Positions 44,451 to 57,148 of a DNA stretch of 64,000 nucleotides are shown here, piece after piece; position 1 is the stretch's first letter, and the number at the start of each line of letters is the position of its first letter. Position numbers and translations under genes: made by a program. The stretch is from Adiantum capillus-veneris (Eukaryota > Streptophyta > Polypodiopsida > Polypodiales > Pteridaceae): positions 12,264,412 through 12,328,411 of the forward strand of contig CM043965.1 in NCBI GenBank assembly GCA_014529385.2, written 5' to 3'. The notes below the pieces were generated by a model, which had not been told where the DNA came from, did not search any database, and saw nothing but the letters and a program-made list of their open reading frames with translations.

Positions 44451-46176
44451 TGTCGAGGGGTATATGCTCAAAATGTGAGCTGGGTCAGCACTGGTGGGTC
44501 AGCACTGGGCTGCTAGCTGTGGGAGAAGAGGGGAAGAAAAGATGCACTACACTGCAAAAGTATCAAGAAACCTCTTTGAAACAGAATCAAAGTGCTAAAT
44601 TAATTGATTTTTTTTATGATGCCGACAAAATCCGATGCACGTTAGCCAAGGTGGTGCTGTTAACAGCATCGTCGACTTAATTAACTGCAAATTAAGGAGT
44701 TTAAGCTCCCATTTACAAAATCTAGGCCAAAGTAGTTTAGCCTGCAATGATTTAAGATATCTGCAGGTGATCGGTGTTGATGAACATAAGACTAAACCTG
44801 GCTGAAGCTCAAAACTCCCAGATGGAACACCGACCAAGCGGATCAGACTAGTACGAAACCGGCCCCCAAGGAAACTTAAACGGCCAATATCTTGGCAAGG
44901 GGAACTCCGATCACTGATCTGAAAAGACCGACACGCTTCACAAAGTGATAAATTCAAGCCCATGTATTCACTTCATTTTTGTCCCCTCAGCTGCAGTTGC
45001 CCAACCTGGTACGGATCTGCATCAGCCATAACTTTTGCACCATAGCTCCAATGGACGAGCCATAAAGATAGACCCATAGAGCATAAGCACTATAGTTCTA
45101 GATCACAATCTCTCATATGTGCTCTGTTTGAGGACAGATCAAACAGGCGCCCAACTGGTCGAACACATAGCCGGACACCACATTTGTACTCAATTCCCTG
45201 AGTTGTAATGATGTCATGATAACTGTAAAGGTCCGTGTGAGTCGGCCACACTGGCCATTTAGAATGCCCTAGGTATAAAGGTCAATAACCTTAATGTGAA
45301 AGGAGGCTTATCTTGAGAAGAAGTGGGAGCTCAAAAAACATACGCTCAAGCTACGAGCTGCTCCAACCTTGTAATCATCGTAGTTAATGAACGGGTAATC
45401 AATTTTTAAATCCGAAACTTGCATTGTGTTCCTCTTTATTCTCTCTCTAAATTAAGTGTAAGCATTGTCAGTTTTGTTGTGGTTCATGACTACGCGTCCC
45501 CGCCAACTATAATTGCATATTTGAGTGCTTAAATCGCTATTTTTAGTCGTTTTGATCATAGGAGAGTGTTCTTAGACCATAAGACGACAGTTCTAGATAG
45601 TTCTGTTGTAGTTTTCAGGACCTTTTTCATGATGGATCATGATTTTGTTACCTTGTTGGATTGCGATCAGGCTTGCTAGGATAGTGCCCCTAGGTGTCCT
45701 ACACCTCCTCCTAAAGTTTCGTTTCATTTTGAGTCCATTCGAGTGCCGAAATGGTGTGATGACCTAGAGCTGCGAGAAAGGACATAGGTAGATTTTCTTG
45801 ATCATTGAGTGTTGGTTTGCTTGTTGAGCTAGTGTGTTTACTTGTTAAGGTTCACTTCGTCAGATTGACAATCTCATAGAGTCTCCGTGCCCCATCCGAG
45901 TCACTTTCCCTGAGTATTGACATTATGTTAGTGCTAGAAAGCTATGTTGCGGACGTCCGTCGCGGCAACCCACTAACATGATCACTTCAACCATACTCAT
46001 TTTTAGCATCATTAAGGCATCTTTTGGCCCTATTAGCCGCATCTGGCATACTTTTAGCATTAAACTTGTCCTGTTACTAGGCCTTGAACACTGTTCCTTA
46101 ATCATGTAAGCTTCAAACAAGCTCGACATGCATTTTTCAGGTATTTTTCTTGGCATGGTAGCGGAGCTGCACGACA
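44451..46176 (-). repeat. 3' LTR of the old gypsy element
   Basis: 1726 bp. Homologous to 53185-55058 in blocks 44451-44805, 44869-45125 and 45966-46176. The segment 45126-45965 is unique to this copy and contains a plus-strand ggtataaagg. Confidence 0.8.
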
Positions 46177-46188
46177 TCCACCCCCTCT
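46177..46188 (-). promoter_or_regulatory. Polypurine tract of the old gypsy element
   Basis: AGAGGGGGTGGA on the minus strand, directly before the LTR start TGTCGTGCAG. Confidence 0.8.
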
Positions 46189-46222
46189 GAACTTGCACAA
46201 CCTCCGGTCTGTGCCAACTGCA

Positions 46223-47570
46223 CTTAACACTAGGTTGGTAATGAGACACTTTTATGTCCTGGGACACTTTTATGTCCTGTGAAGTGACCATTTTCCTTGA
46301 ATTATGTCAAGAGTTTCAAAATGGATTTTGAGGAGCTATCTGTCTAGAAAGTTGTCTCATGAGCTGAAAAAAACTCGACATTTTTTTGGAATATCAATTC
46401 CATCTTTAACCTTGTCCTTGCACAACATTTCACAACCTAAACTGTGTGAAAAAACGGGTCCTCTTTTTGGCTTTTTTCAACTTTTTGCAACTATACCACT
46501 CTAGAATTCATGTTTGTGAGGTCTATAATGCTAGAGAACTATCTTTATTAGTCCTCAACATGTCCTGATGCTTCTAGGGAGAAATAAATGTTAAAGTTGT
46601 AAGTTATGACCAAATTACAAAAATTGTCAAATCCTGTTTTTTAGCCAATTTTAGCTCTTCTATGATTTTTTTGGTGGCTTTCATGATATCCAAATGCAGT
46701 TTTGATTTTCTATGTCGCATATCGTAACATAAAGATAATATTCCTTGAGTTTTGGGGCACCTAATACCCTTTTTTGCATAGTAGACAACGATGGTTGATT
46801 TTTTCAATTATAGAAGAAAACGAAACATTCTAGTATATCAAGTATAGCTTTTTCAATATTGTTAGTTTCTTGTGACATCTACATGCATTTTGTAGGTAGT
46901 AACCATATCTAGTCATAAGGATCAAATTTGGCTAGATATTGAATAGTTTCTATGGGATTCTACAACTCATAATGTTGAACCCAGTTTTTTCATGTTTGTT
47001 GTATTTAGCACTTCATCTTTGTCCCCAAGATTCCCCTTGGTAAGAGATGTATTATTCTTTTGACATGCTCCATGGCTCCTTATGAACCTAAAGGACAATA
47101 GGGGACTAAGAAAACATGCATATATTATTTGTATTGAGCGTGGCTATAGAAACTTTGATAATAGGTTTGCAGAATGGTAAAAATTCAACTTTTTTGTACC
47201 TATTTCTTTTGGCAAAACAAAAAATAGTGAGTGAGAAGCAATCATATGTTCTGATCACCAACCCATTGAAGTTAACTAGGGAATTTATCTCAAGTCCTAC
47301 AAAAATCCCTAATCTTATTTTTATGCAACAAAACATAAGAAATGACTGTTTTGATGAAAATGTACTGGTCCATCAAATTTGGAGGCTTGGTGTGACCAAA
47401 GATGAGAAATTTTAGAAGTTTCTTATTTTTTCCATGTGTAGTAGGCCTTGAACTATAACCTCATGAAAGGATTTTACAAAATGAGTGGATCTACTATGGT
47501 TTTGGAGGTTTTTTTCAAAACCCTGAAAGGACACTTTTATGTCCTGTTAGGTTACCAACCTAGTGTTAAG
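46223..47570. mobile_element. Non-coding TIR element (~1.35 kb) inside the old gypsy element
   Basis: The left end reads cttaacactaggttggtaa (from 46223) and the right end, reversed, reads cttaacactaggttggtaac (to 47570): an inverted repeat of 19-20 bp. The word ggacacttttatgtcctg follows the left end twice and precedes the right end once. The body has no coding evidence. The ends contain CACTAGG, so a CACTA relative is possible, but flanking TAA/TTA do not form a direct 3 bp duplication. A TA-flanked element is an alternative. It sits between the 3' LTR and the integrase end. Confidence 0.65.
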
Positions 47571-49066
47571 AAGCATCATCAGAATCATCGTCTGATGCAT
47601 ACATAACGGTGTCTTTAGGAGGTTGATAGGCGTTGAAACCTTCAATGTTAATCTCTCCATCTTGTTGCTTAAACAACTTAACTCTTTTCCCTGCAATAGG
47701 CACCTTGAGCTCAGTGCCATCAAGCTTGCATAACTTATAGGTCGCATTATCATAAACATGAAGTACTACATATGGTCCAAACCATCGTTTAACCATCTTC
47801 CCACATTGCAGTGTATTGGTTCTCCAGACTACTATCATATACAAGAACCCAAACCCCATCTTTAATAGCATGAGATCGTAGTCTGTGTTTACCATCAAAT
47901 GTTGCTTTATTTTTCAACCTTGCTTCCTTAAGCATTACTTTATCTTGTTCAATATCTTCTTGATGCATTTCAAGTTGGAGAATGGACAAGGCAAGCAAAT
48001 CTTCTGTAGACATACCTTCTTCCCATGTCATTATGGTCCAAGAAATAACCGCTTCTTCTATAGGCATAATGGGTTTTGCCCCATACATTAGCTGGCATAA
48101 AACCTATAACAGAACTATGTGTAGTTTGATCAGCCCATAAAGCAAATGGTAGGAGTTTAGGCCAATCACCAATATGTCATTGGCATGCCTTTGCTAAAGA
48201 TTTAACAATAGGTGGATGCCCTCTTTCACTTTTACCATTACCCTCTGGATTGTGTGTTGTAGTGAGAGCCAATTTAATGCCCAAGCAAGGAAAGAAATCT
48301 TGAGCTTCATGTGCATCCAGCTCTTCTCTATCAGCAGTGATTCTACCAACACATCTATACCTAGAAATAACATCCTCAAGCAAGAACTTGCATACAAAAC
48401 TGGTAGCTTTGGTACGCAAGGCTCTACCTTCTACCTTATTAGTAAGATCTTCTCTGGCAAGAACAATTTACCGCATCTGCCAAACACCTACTGGCATAGT
48501 AATCAAGTCCACCACCCACTTGTAATGCATAGCCAGTGGATAGGTGGGATGCAATCCGTCTCAATGTCGTACATAGAATATTGCTGGCATTTTAAGCATG
48601 TCTCCACAAACTGAGTCACATCTTTATACATAACTTTCCACCAGTAACGATCCTTAATCTTGCCAAAAGTTGCCCAGACTCCTCCGTGTCCAGCCCATAA
48701 TCTTTCATGAAATTCTTTGATAATCTGTTGTTGAGTCGCTTTATCACAAACAACCTGTTGCGGTACCCCTCTAGAGCGCTTTGGTTGCTTCCATAAATTT
48801 CCATCCTTCAGAAAATATCCATAAGCCTTCTTTTTTATCCTTTTATACTCTTGATTGGACCACCCTTCATGCTTACTGAGAGTGCTAAGGTAGCGATTGA
48901 TCAAGAGCCATTCTCCATCATAGAACTCCTCAGAAAATACCTCAAAAATAAGAGCAATATTACCACAATTTGCATGTAGATAAGAAGACATATAGAACTT
49001 CAAGCCAACACCATCACTTGTGGTCAGCATCTCTTCTTCATCTTCAAACCTAGCTCTTGATAACAT
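47566..49066 (-). pseudogene. Integrase of the old gypsy element, broken
   Basis: Read right to left. H2C2 zinc-binding region (HERLWAGHGGVWATFGKIKD, CLKCQQYS, within 49066-48503). Integrase core second half (RITADREELDAHEAQDFF, THNPEGNGKSERGHPPI, 48419-48177), with the second Asp in ITADRE and the Glu in KSERG present. C-terminal part (LLALSILQLEMHQEDIEQ, 48088-47789, then WFGPYVVLHVYDNATYKL, 47898-47566) in another frame. The first half of the core (first Asp) falls in a gap between 48503 and 48419 and looks deleted. The protein would insert element DNA into the genome, but it is not functional here. Confidence 0.85.
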
Positions 49067-50884
49067 ATTTGCAATAGGATTATCTCTACCTGCAATATGA
49101 CAAAATTCGGGGTTAAGAGACTTAATATAGGCTATCCATCACAGCATAGCAATATCCGGAGTAGAGCAGTTTGCAATCATCCCTATCAGTGGCAAGCAAT
49201 CTGTCTCTACCAAGACTGAAGCTCCAATAAAGTATTCTTTATCAGATCTTAAATCAGTAGAAACACCCCAAAGTTCTCTCTTAACCTGTGGGTAGCCTCT
49301 TTCGCAAGCATTGAGCACTTTTGCTGCAAATGGAACTGCATACCTATTCCCTTCTTCATCATCTTAACCTATAGCTCATCCAATACCTGTTGTCGGGCTA
49401 GTGTCAATTGTTAAAATTACTGGCCTTCCTCATTTGTAGTCGACTTTCCTCAAGGTTGGAGCCTCAAGAATCATCCTCTTTAATTTCCTGATAGCTTATG
49501 TGTGAACTTCTTCCCAAACAAATCTTTTAACTTTTCTCAGTAGTAAAGCAATTTTGCAACATGAGCAAAATGTGGAAGCCAAATAAGATAGAATACACGT
49601 GCACCCAAAAAATGACAAACTTCAGTAATCGAAGAGCACGTTTCCTTCATCTTTTGAATAGCTTCAACTTTAGCCAAACTTGGCCTTCTTCCTTCTGGAC
49701 TACACATATGCCCCACAATTAGAACCTCTTTAGCATCAAATGTTGATTTTTTCCTTGAAAGTGTTAACTTCTTCAAGCCTGGATAAAATATCATCTTAGG
49801 CAGTAATATGTTGAGCAACAAATTGTCAGCACCCCCTCTGATCTTTTACCTCGTCTTTTGAGCCTTCCTCACAACCTTTAATTGGTAGATCATCAATGAA
49901 AGGCATAGTAACATGAGGGATAAAGTCCCTTAATACCTTATTCATGACGTTCATCATATGAGCTACAGAATTAGTAGCACCCTGTGGCAGAGTGCACATC
50001 CTTACCAACCCGAGAGGTGTACGCATCGTAGTAAGATCCGTGTTGTCCAAAGCTACCTGGAATTGATCATATCCATAATAAAGATCACCCATAGAGTAAA
50101 TCGATATACCTGCAAAGGCTTCAGAAAATTCATCCACAATTGGGCAAGTACCCACATTGCGGATTGTTACTTTGTTCACTGGATGCATATCCTGTATGAA
50201 CCTTAAAGTACCATTTTACTTTGGAATAGTGAACCATCAATTAGAGTATGGCGCATACGATGGCTCCCAAATTCCCATTTGTATCTTCTCATTAAGCAAG
50301 TTGATAAGCTTTGGCAAGTGAGCTTTAGGAACTGGAATGGGACGTAAGCTCCATGGCATGTGAGGAACAGTGAATATAACCATAGGTGAAACAACACTTG
50401 GATCCACACACCCAGTCTCACTTGGCTCAAAATAAAAATCTTTACCGTGTTTTTCAAGCATACCTTGAAAGCACTTGATTTCCTCTTCATTGAAAAAACC
50501 ATCTTCTCACTTCAGCTGCTGCAATGTCTCCTTAGTGAATTTATGCCCAATGTTCTTAGGATTCCTGAGCATAGGTTGGCAAGAAGCTTCTTTAATCACC
50601 CCATCACTTCCTTCTGGTAAAGGTGTAGCCACTGGTCTCACTTTCTTTGCAACTATCTTATACTTCGTCTCTACATGTGCTTCAACTGCTTTACCCAAGT
50701 CATCCTCAATATGCATAAGTGCCTCGTATATGTCCAGCTCTTCATACATGTCCATTGAGTTCACATTAACAACTTCAGTTCCACTTTTTAACCTGTTTTG
50801 CCTGATATCCTCAAGCTCTGACATAGTGTCATCATAAGAAATCTCTTCAAAGATTCGTGAAATCACATCATCCGGTCCCAGCAC
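49067..50884 (-). pseudogene. Reverse transcriptase and RNase H of the old gypsy element, broken
   Basis: 50884-50203 carries the pre-RT region and the beginning of RT (LPKLINLLNEKIQMGIWEPS), with a frame change. 50188-49826 has the palm: VTIRNVGTCPIVDEF, MGDLYYGYDQFQVAL, RTPLGLVRMCTLPQGATNS and the catalytic pair in MPFIDDLPIKG. 49821-49537 holds the thumb (LSRKKSTFDAKEVLIVGHMC). RNase H motifs follow to 49067: LTIDTSPTTGI, ERGYPQVKRELWGV, LVETDCLPLIG. A stop lies just before LTIDTS and several frame changes are present. Domain order is normal for Ty3/gypsy. Confidence 0.85.
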
Positions 50885-51344
50885 ATCATATCCCTACAAT
50901 TCACTTTGAATGCTTGAAACATATCTTTTCTCCCATTTAGGTAAATCATTAAAATTTTCTATAAAATAATGAACCCTCACATGTCAATCCCAAAAATCTT
51001 GAAGAGAAGGTTTCTCTTTGTGAGAACTTCTCCTCACTTGTACCACCATAGTCCCACTTTATAGTGGCACCACAAGAAAATCCTGAGCAAATCTTTGTTC
51101 TTTGAACTCTTTGCGTATCTTTGGCATTGGACGATCACGTAAACTATCTTTGTTTCTAGCATGGTCAACACATACAGTTAAAATTTGAACCTCTTTCTTA
51201 CCATCTCGGGTTCGAACTCTGGCATAGGTCACCATCATCTAGCACCTTAGTTTCCATCCGCACAGTAGGGATGTCCCAGAATCAATGGGTAGGAAGAATG
51301 CTCCTGTATAAAGAATTTTTACTCATCATAGACATCCCCCGTAG

Positions 51345-51737
51345 TTACCTTGACATTTTCAATGCACCATAAAGATCGCCTAGAAGCATATTGGCAGCTC
51401 GAATTTGCCACCCATGGTCCACATGAATAGTCCACATCCCCTTTTGGTGCAAATTCTTCACCATCAGATTGATTTCTAAACCATGGTCTATAAGAGCTAA
51501 GACCGGCTCCTCAATGTTGCCAAGCTTTACCACAGTTTTTGTCGTTGCTCTTGCCCAGCGCGTCCTTGAAAAGTGACTCTTGGGTATAGTTTCTTCATCT
51601 TCCCCATCATCAAAATGCATGTTTCTTACCTTGGGTACAGTCGGGTTTGAAACCACCACAAGCTTTGACTCTTCTTCTTCAAGATCTACTAAATATTCTT
51701 CATAATCATCTGCAATGACTTCAATGTGACGAACCAC
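51345..51737 (-). pseudogene. Protease region of the old gypsy element
   Basis: Acidic N-terminal stretch, then VLALIDHGLEINLM, the retropepsin-like active-site region. DHG stands where DSG/DTG is usual. Later RAANMLLGDLYGAL. Isolated from gag and RT by stops. Confidence 0.7.
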
Positions 51738-51765
51738 TTGGCTCTTAACTGATTCTAGCTCTTGC

Positions 51766-53205
51766 TCACCCGGTATCTGTCTCTTCCTTTTTTATAATGT
51801 TGATTATCTCCTCATGAAACTCACGCTTGGCAATTCCCAGAATATCCCCCAATGTGAGATCCACTTTACTATTTAGGATACGCTCTTCAAAAACATTCTT
51901 CAAATCTGTAGCCAATTCAATATCAGATTTGAGTTTATACGAGGGCCCTTTAGGCTTACCTTGCTTTTTGTCCTTCGGAGCCTCCTCCATAACCACTTTA
52001 GGAGCAAGCTTAGGAGCAGACCCTTCTTCTTTCTTGTTGTTGGATCTCGTTGGTCTTTTCAACATCCCAGCAACCTCTTCATCCCTTTTCCGCTTCTCTT
52101 CCACCATAGCTTCATTGGCTTGAGCTTTAGCAATATATGCAAATACTGAAAGAGAATCTACTCGATTGGTCCACCCTGTAGTTTCTCGAATTGAATTCCC
52201 CACCTGTTGTAACTTCCCATACGTTACCTTTCCTGCTTCGACTGTCTTTAAAGCATACGGCCACAGCTGTCCCTTTGCACCTATACCTTCATCATCTCCC
52301 TTACCACAAACCTGTAACCCATATGTAGTTGCTTCCACAAGAGCAACATTATGTTGTATTTCTTCCACTAGCTTCTTCATACCGCCCCTGCCAAAGTTTA
52401 AGCGGAGCATCTCACTTGTTGCCCTCAGATGAATCTTTCCAAAAAACCACATTCTTCTTGTAAGATTCATCAAACTCATCACACTCTTTCACATACCTAT
52501 GGTCTTCACTATCGCACCACATGCATTGATTATCTTAGTTTTTACGTGGTGGTTGTTGCTGCTTAGGTTCAGAAGTAGATGCTTTTGCATCTAACCCTTC
52601 AAATTTAACAGTTTTGAAATTTAAATTTAGCTCTTGAATACCTTTTACCAGATCGTCGAGAACAGGCCCCTCCACCTTGGGTACTATCGAGGGTGATTTC
52701 TCTTTTATTTCTTCTTCAACATCATCTATTACCTCGACCGTGATCTGCTTGTCAGCTCCCTTCTGTCGTTTTACAATCATATTCACCGCTTCAGAGACTA
52801 TTTTCCAATCTGATGTCAACCCCAATTCTCCTACCGGGTCCTCCAATAATTGCACCAAATTCTTTTGAAGTCGTGGATCAGCAGCTTGAATAAACAATTC
52901 CACCTTCTGATCCTTCAAAGAACGTTGTTTTGCTGATAACAACTGATCAAACTTCTTTTCAAACTCTTGTAACAGTTCTTTTCAAACTCTTGTAACAGTT
53001 CTTGTGCCATGTAACAGTTCTTTACGAATCCGCTCTTACAGATTATGTTGCTGTTGGGCAGCCTGTTGTTGCATGTACGCTGCAAATTTACTGCATCATC
53101 TGTTGCATGGCTGCCTCTTGCGGTGTAGACATAGGCTTCAACTATTTTCCCACCCTGGCTCAGTTTCGCGTCGGGTTCACCAGGTGTTGAGGGATATGTG
53201 CTCAA
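51766..53205 (-). pseudogene. gag of the old gypsy element, broken
   Basis: Three pieces read right to left: 53205-52915 (N-terminus, starting next to the PBS), 52942-52535 and 52482-51766. The middle piece has KQRSLKDQKVELFIQAADP and ends lysine/glutamine-rich. The last has a long charged region (MVEEKRKRDEEVAGMLKRP) and a C-terminus of DLTLGDILGIAKREFHEEI. A 22 bp stretch near 52966-52998 (ttttcaaactcttgtaacagtt) is tandemly duplicated, causing one of the frame breaks. I see no clear zinc knuckle. Confidence 0.75.
53163..53184 (-). promoter_or_regulatory. Primer binding site of the old gypsy element
   Basis: The minus strand reads CCTGGTGAACCCGACGCG next to the 5' LTR end. A TGG start one or two bases from the LTR is the expected form. 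Confidence 0.65.
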
Positions 53206-53886
53206 AATGTGAGCCGGGTCAACACCAAGCTGCTAGCTGGGGGAGAAGAGGGGGAAAAAAGATGCACTACACCGCAAAATTATCAGGCAACCTCTTCAAA
53301 ACAAGATCAAAGTGCTAAATTAATTAATTTTTCTTATGATGCCGAGAAAATCCGACGCACATTAGCCAAGGCAATGCTATTAATAGCATCATCGACTCAA
53401 TTAACTGCAAATTAAGGAGTTTAAGCTCTTGTTTACAAAATCTAGGCCAAATTATTTCAGCTTGCAATGCTCCAAGATGTTTGTCGGTGATCGGTGTCGA
53501 TGAACATAAAACTAAACATGTCGATTTGCCACAAAAAGTTTCTCTGTGCGCTAATTCTAGTTCTTTCTACTTATTATCTCAGTTTTCCGCTCCGTTAGGG
53601 AGAGAAAGGATCCCTCTTTGCTGCACTTTAACCCTTTGGCTTCTACCTTCGACTCCTTGCTTGTCTTCTTTGCCTTGCCGAGAACAAGAGGAAGGGAATC
53701 TCCCTTTGTTTTGCTAGCCAAGGACGAGTGAGAGAAAGAGCAAGCTCGCCTCATCTTCTTGCTTTGATAGCTGACCTTATCTCTTTGCTTTGATTGGAGA
53801 TTTAGAGAGAGAGAGAGAGAGAGAGAGAATAGCTTGCTTTGATTGGAGATCAAGAGAGAGGATACTCCTTGCTTTGCCCTTGTTCA

Positions 53887-53923
<37 letters not shown>

Positions 53924-55058
53924 ATACTCCTCGCTTTTCCCTTGTTCAAGCGCAAGAGAGAGAGAGAGAGCATACTCCTTGCCTTGATTGGAGATCGAGA
54001 GAGATGGTGCCCCCTTCCGTCTCTCCTTGTTACCCTTCGTATGCTCTACACGCTTCTCCTTGCTCCTTTTCTTCCACACTCATTGATGCCCTAAAAATAA
54101 TCCCCAAAATTTTTCCATGCTCTCTTTTTCCCCTTTGGTTCACACTAAAGACCTCTCTTCATTTAGCTCTTTTGGGTGGCCTTGCCTTTTTAGTTCATGA
54201 GTTATATTGGGTGGACAGTTAGCCCATCTCCTTGGATGCCTCATTTGGCATGCATATCTTCATGTCGACCAAAGCATTGCCAAGCATGTTTGCTCTAGTT
54301 CCCCTGAAGGACACCCCATTTGGCATACATGCCAATCAAGGCAATGCTAGGCACCCCGTGCAGCTCACCACATTTTGTATAGATATCGGCCAAGGCTCCG
54401 CATTGCACGGCATTTGGGACATAAAGCTCATTAAAACCATAATTTCGTAAGGCATTGCATTTAACTAAAGAGTGTCAGAGTTTTATTCTTGCTAGCACTA
54501 TGCATTTCCAATCACGACTTTTGCCGGCCAAGCACTGCATGAGATGACATCTCGGACATGAGACTCTTCAAGCAATTACCGCTCCCCGGGGAAACTTAAA
54601 CGGCCAATATCTTGGCACCAGAACTCCGATCGTGCTGATCTGAAAAGACCAGAATGCTCCACAAAGTGAGCACTTTATGCCCATGCATTCACTTCATTTT
54701 TGTCCCCTCAGCTGCAGTTGTCCAATCCGGTACGAATCTGCATCAACTTAAACTTCAACCTACCATAACTTTTGCATTGTAGCTCCAATCGACGAGCCGT
54801 AAAGACAGGCTCATAGAGCACTTCAAGCACTGCAATTCTAGATCACAATATCCCATTTGTGCTCACCTCAACCACATTCCTTTTTATCATCATTACGGCA
54901 TCGATTGGACCTTTAAGCCGCATCTGACATACATTCAGCATTAAAACTTCGCCTATTACTAGGCCCTAAACACTGTTTATTAATCATGTAAGCTTCAAAC
55001 AAGCTTGACGTGCATTTTTCTGGTATCTTTCTTGGCATGCGAGCGGAGCTGCACGACA
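53185..55058 (-). repeat. 5' LTR of the old gypsy element
   Basis: 1874 bp, homologous in blocks to 44451-46176. It carries a copy-specific segment 53521-54590, which includes a minisatellite and GA tracts. Confidence 0.8.
53755..54010. repeat. GA tracts alternating with a ~45 bp unit
   Basis: ttgctttgattggagat or tgcccttgttcaagcg followed by (GA)n recurs about four times (GA tracts at about 53808-53829, 53888-53921 and 53953-53968). Long frames over it are artefacts. Confidence 0.85.
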
Positions 55059-56420
55059 CCGCAGTAAAACAAATTCTCAGATGCCTGCATAAACAGCCTT
55101 AAGACACATATGTAGTATCGAAATGACATCACAATACTGCAATAAACTCTGAATTTGACGAGTCTTAAAAGCACAAATTCTCAATTGTCTACTTATAGTG
55201 CCAAAATGAAACAAACTACAACTGTTGTAAGACACGAGTAACAAATTCATACAAGAAATAATACCAAACTACTCTTCCACCTGAGTAAGAAGCCTGCATT
55301 ACGACATGGGAAATGACCTTTATTAGCAATCTTTTGAAATATGAAAATAACATTGATCAGCAAGTTTCTTGAGTCTGAAAGCTATAATTCTCATCTCTAC
55401 TGACATGTAGTGCCCAACATGTTCTATTATTGCAATAAAATTTGAATCTCACAATATTTTTTTTAAATAACGCAAAAGCCATTGTATGATACAAGTAACC
55501 AATATGTATAGAACATGATATGAAACTCTGTAGCCACCTAAGTAAGTAGTCCACATTGTGACATGAGAGATAAAATCAAAGTACAACCTTCACCATCAAT
55601 CTCCTAAATTTGAAAACAACAGTGATCAACAAGCTTCTAAATTTTGACAACTACAAATTCTCAGCTCTGTCGACATGTAGTATCCAACATGACACACAAG
55701 TTCTACCCAGATGACATTCCTTTATCATAGTAAAATTTGAATCTCATAAGATTTTTTTGAAATAAGAAAAAGCCATTGTATGACATAAACAAAGTTCGTG
55801 CACGACATGATAAGAAATAGCATAACCACCTGAGGAAGAATTTTGCATTATGACATAGGAAAATAAAATCAAAATATGACTTTCCTCAACAATCTTTTGA
55901 AATTCAAAACACAACATTGATCAGTAAGCTTCTAAATTCTTAGTTAATAGTATGTAGTACCCAATGGCGCATATATAGTATCCAAATGACATGCACTATG
56001 GTAGTAAAATCTGAATCCGATGAGACTAACAAATTAGTAAATGAACACTGGCACCAAAACCGCATTGAAATGACACAAAAGCCAGAATATGACGGAAGTA
56101 ACATATCAGTATACGACATGATGCAAAACTGCTTGATAACACAAGAAAAAAGTCCGCAATATGACATGGGAAATAAAATCAAAATATGAATTTCATCATC
56201 AATATTTTGAAATCGGAAAACGACATTGATTGCATTATGACATTGATTTGAGCAATGAATACATGTCACAACATATGTAATAAAATAAAACTACAACATT
56301 TATCAACAACCTTTTGAAATCTAAAAGTGGCATTTATCAACAAGCTTTTGAAACAGATTCTTAGATACCAACATGTACTACCCAACATGAAAACAATATC
56401 TATTTCTACGATGAGATACC
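55059..56420. repeat. Degenerate tandem repeat, ~290 bp period
   Basis: Units share tgacatgggaaataaaatcaaaatatga, cattgatcaacaagcttctaaatt and gacatgtagtacccaacatg. Anchors near 55303, 55559, 55852 and 56162 give spacings of about 256, 293 and 310 bp, with part of a fifth unit at 56330. Unrelated to satellites A and B. The stretch 56421-56725 shows nothing. Confidence 0.8.
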
Positions 56421-56878
56421 AAGAAATCATTCTACACATGGACATGGGAACACAAATAAAACAAGAAATGTAAAAGCTTTTGTAATCGCTTTTAAAGTCG
56501 ACCATGGTCTCTAAATGACAACCAATTATTCTGAGGTGGTGGTTGAATACCAACTAACAAATTATGAGTGTTAAATTACTTTTTTTGCCAAATGGTGTAT
56601 TTCCCTCCCAATCAGAGATCTCCTTGTGGATGAAAACAAGACGTGTCCACTTGTCATCATAATCAGCCTTCCAATTAACCAGCGCCCCGTACCCTACCAT
56701 GATTGCTATTATTTCGCACCAATGTTGTAAGATCCCCAACCCACCAATACCGAAATTGAGATGGGGTCCTTGACAGGTCTCTAGGCCTATTAAAAGCCAG
56801 AGTCTCTAAGTAAGAAGGGTATAGGGAATAGACCTTTAGCATTGACAATGGCTTGGGTCTATAGCCCTAGAAGAAGAC

Positions 56879-57148
56879 CTAGTCTGTCTCACAACGAAAA
56901 CGGGACAACATCTTAAAAATCCAAAATTGTTTCATCCCTATAACTTTCACAATTTGGACTAAGGTATTCTCAACCAACGCTTTTTTCCCCCTAGCAGATG
57001 TGAGGGCACAGCCACTGGTGAACTCATCTTCTAATTGGAGAAGTTTTCTGAATGTTTTTGACGTGCAAGGATGGATAGTTACCTGACTAATCAGGTCCAC
57101 CCATCCATGATTGACAACCTTAGTCAATCCCCACTTACCACCCCACAC
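56879..57148 (-). other. Short conserved reading frame in the LTR (MWGGKWGL type), second copy
   Basis: 89 codons; the first ~70 residues correspond to the frame at 20905-21126 in the solo LTR. No known domain. Confidence 0.35.

Larger units (their letters stand above)
44451..55058 (-). mobile_element. Old complete Ty3/gypsy element, coding regions broken
   Basis: LTRs at 44451-46176 and 53185-55058 share ends (tgt[c/t]gaggg... and gagctgcacgaca) and three homologous blocks. These blocks are separated by different insertions in each LTR (45126-45965 in the left, 53521-54590 in the right). A polypurine tract and a PBS-like site lie at the expected places. Gag, protease, RT, RNase H and integrase appear in order on the minus strand, with many stops and frameshifts. 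No matching 5 bp duplication is visible. LTR divergence is far greater than in the gag-PR element, so this one is much older. Confidence 0.88.

Noticed and set aside
45225-45300. TATA-like ggtataaagg in the left LTR of the old gypsy element
   Set aside because: It is on the strand opposite to the element and in a segment unique to one LTR; not a supported promoter.
53557-54222. Several overlapping frames on both strands
   Set aside because: Driven by GA tracts and a minisatellite; no domain or codon signal.
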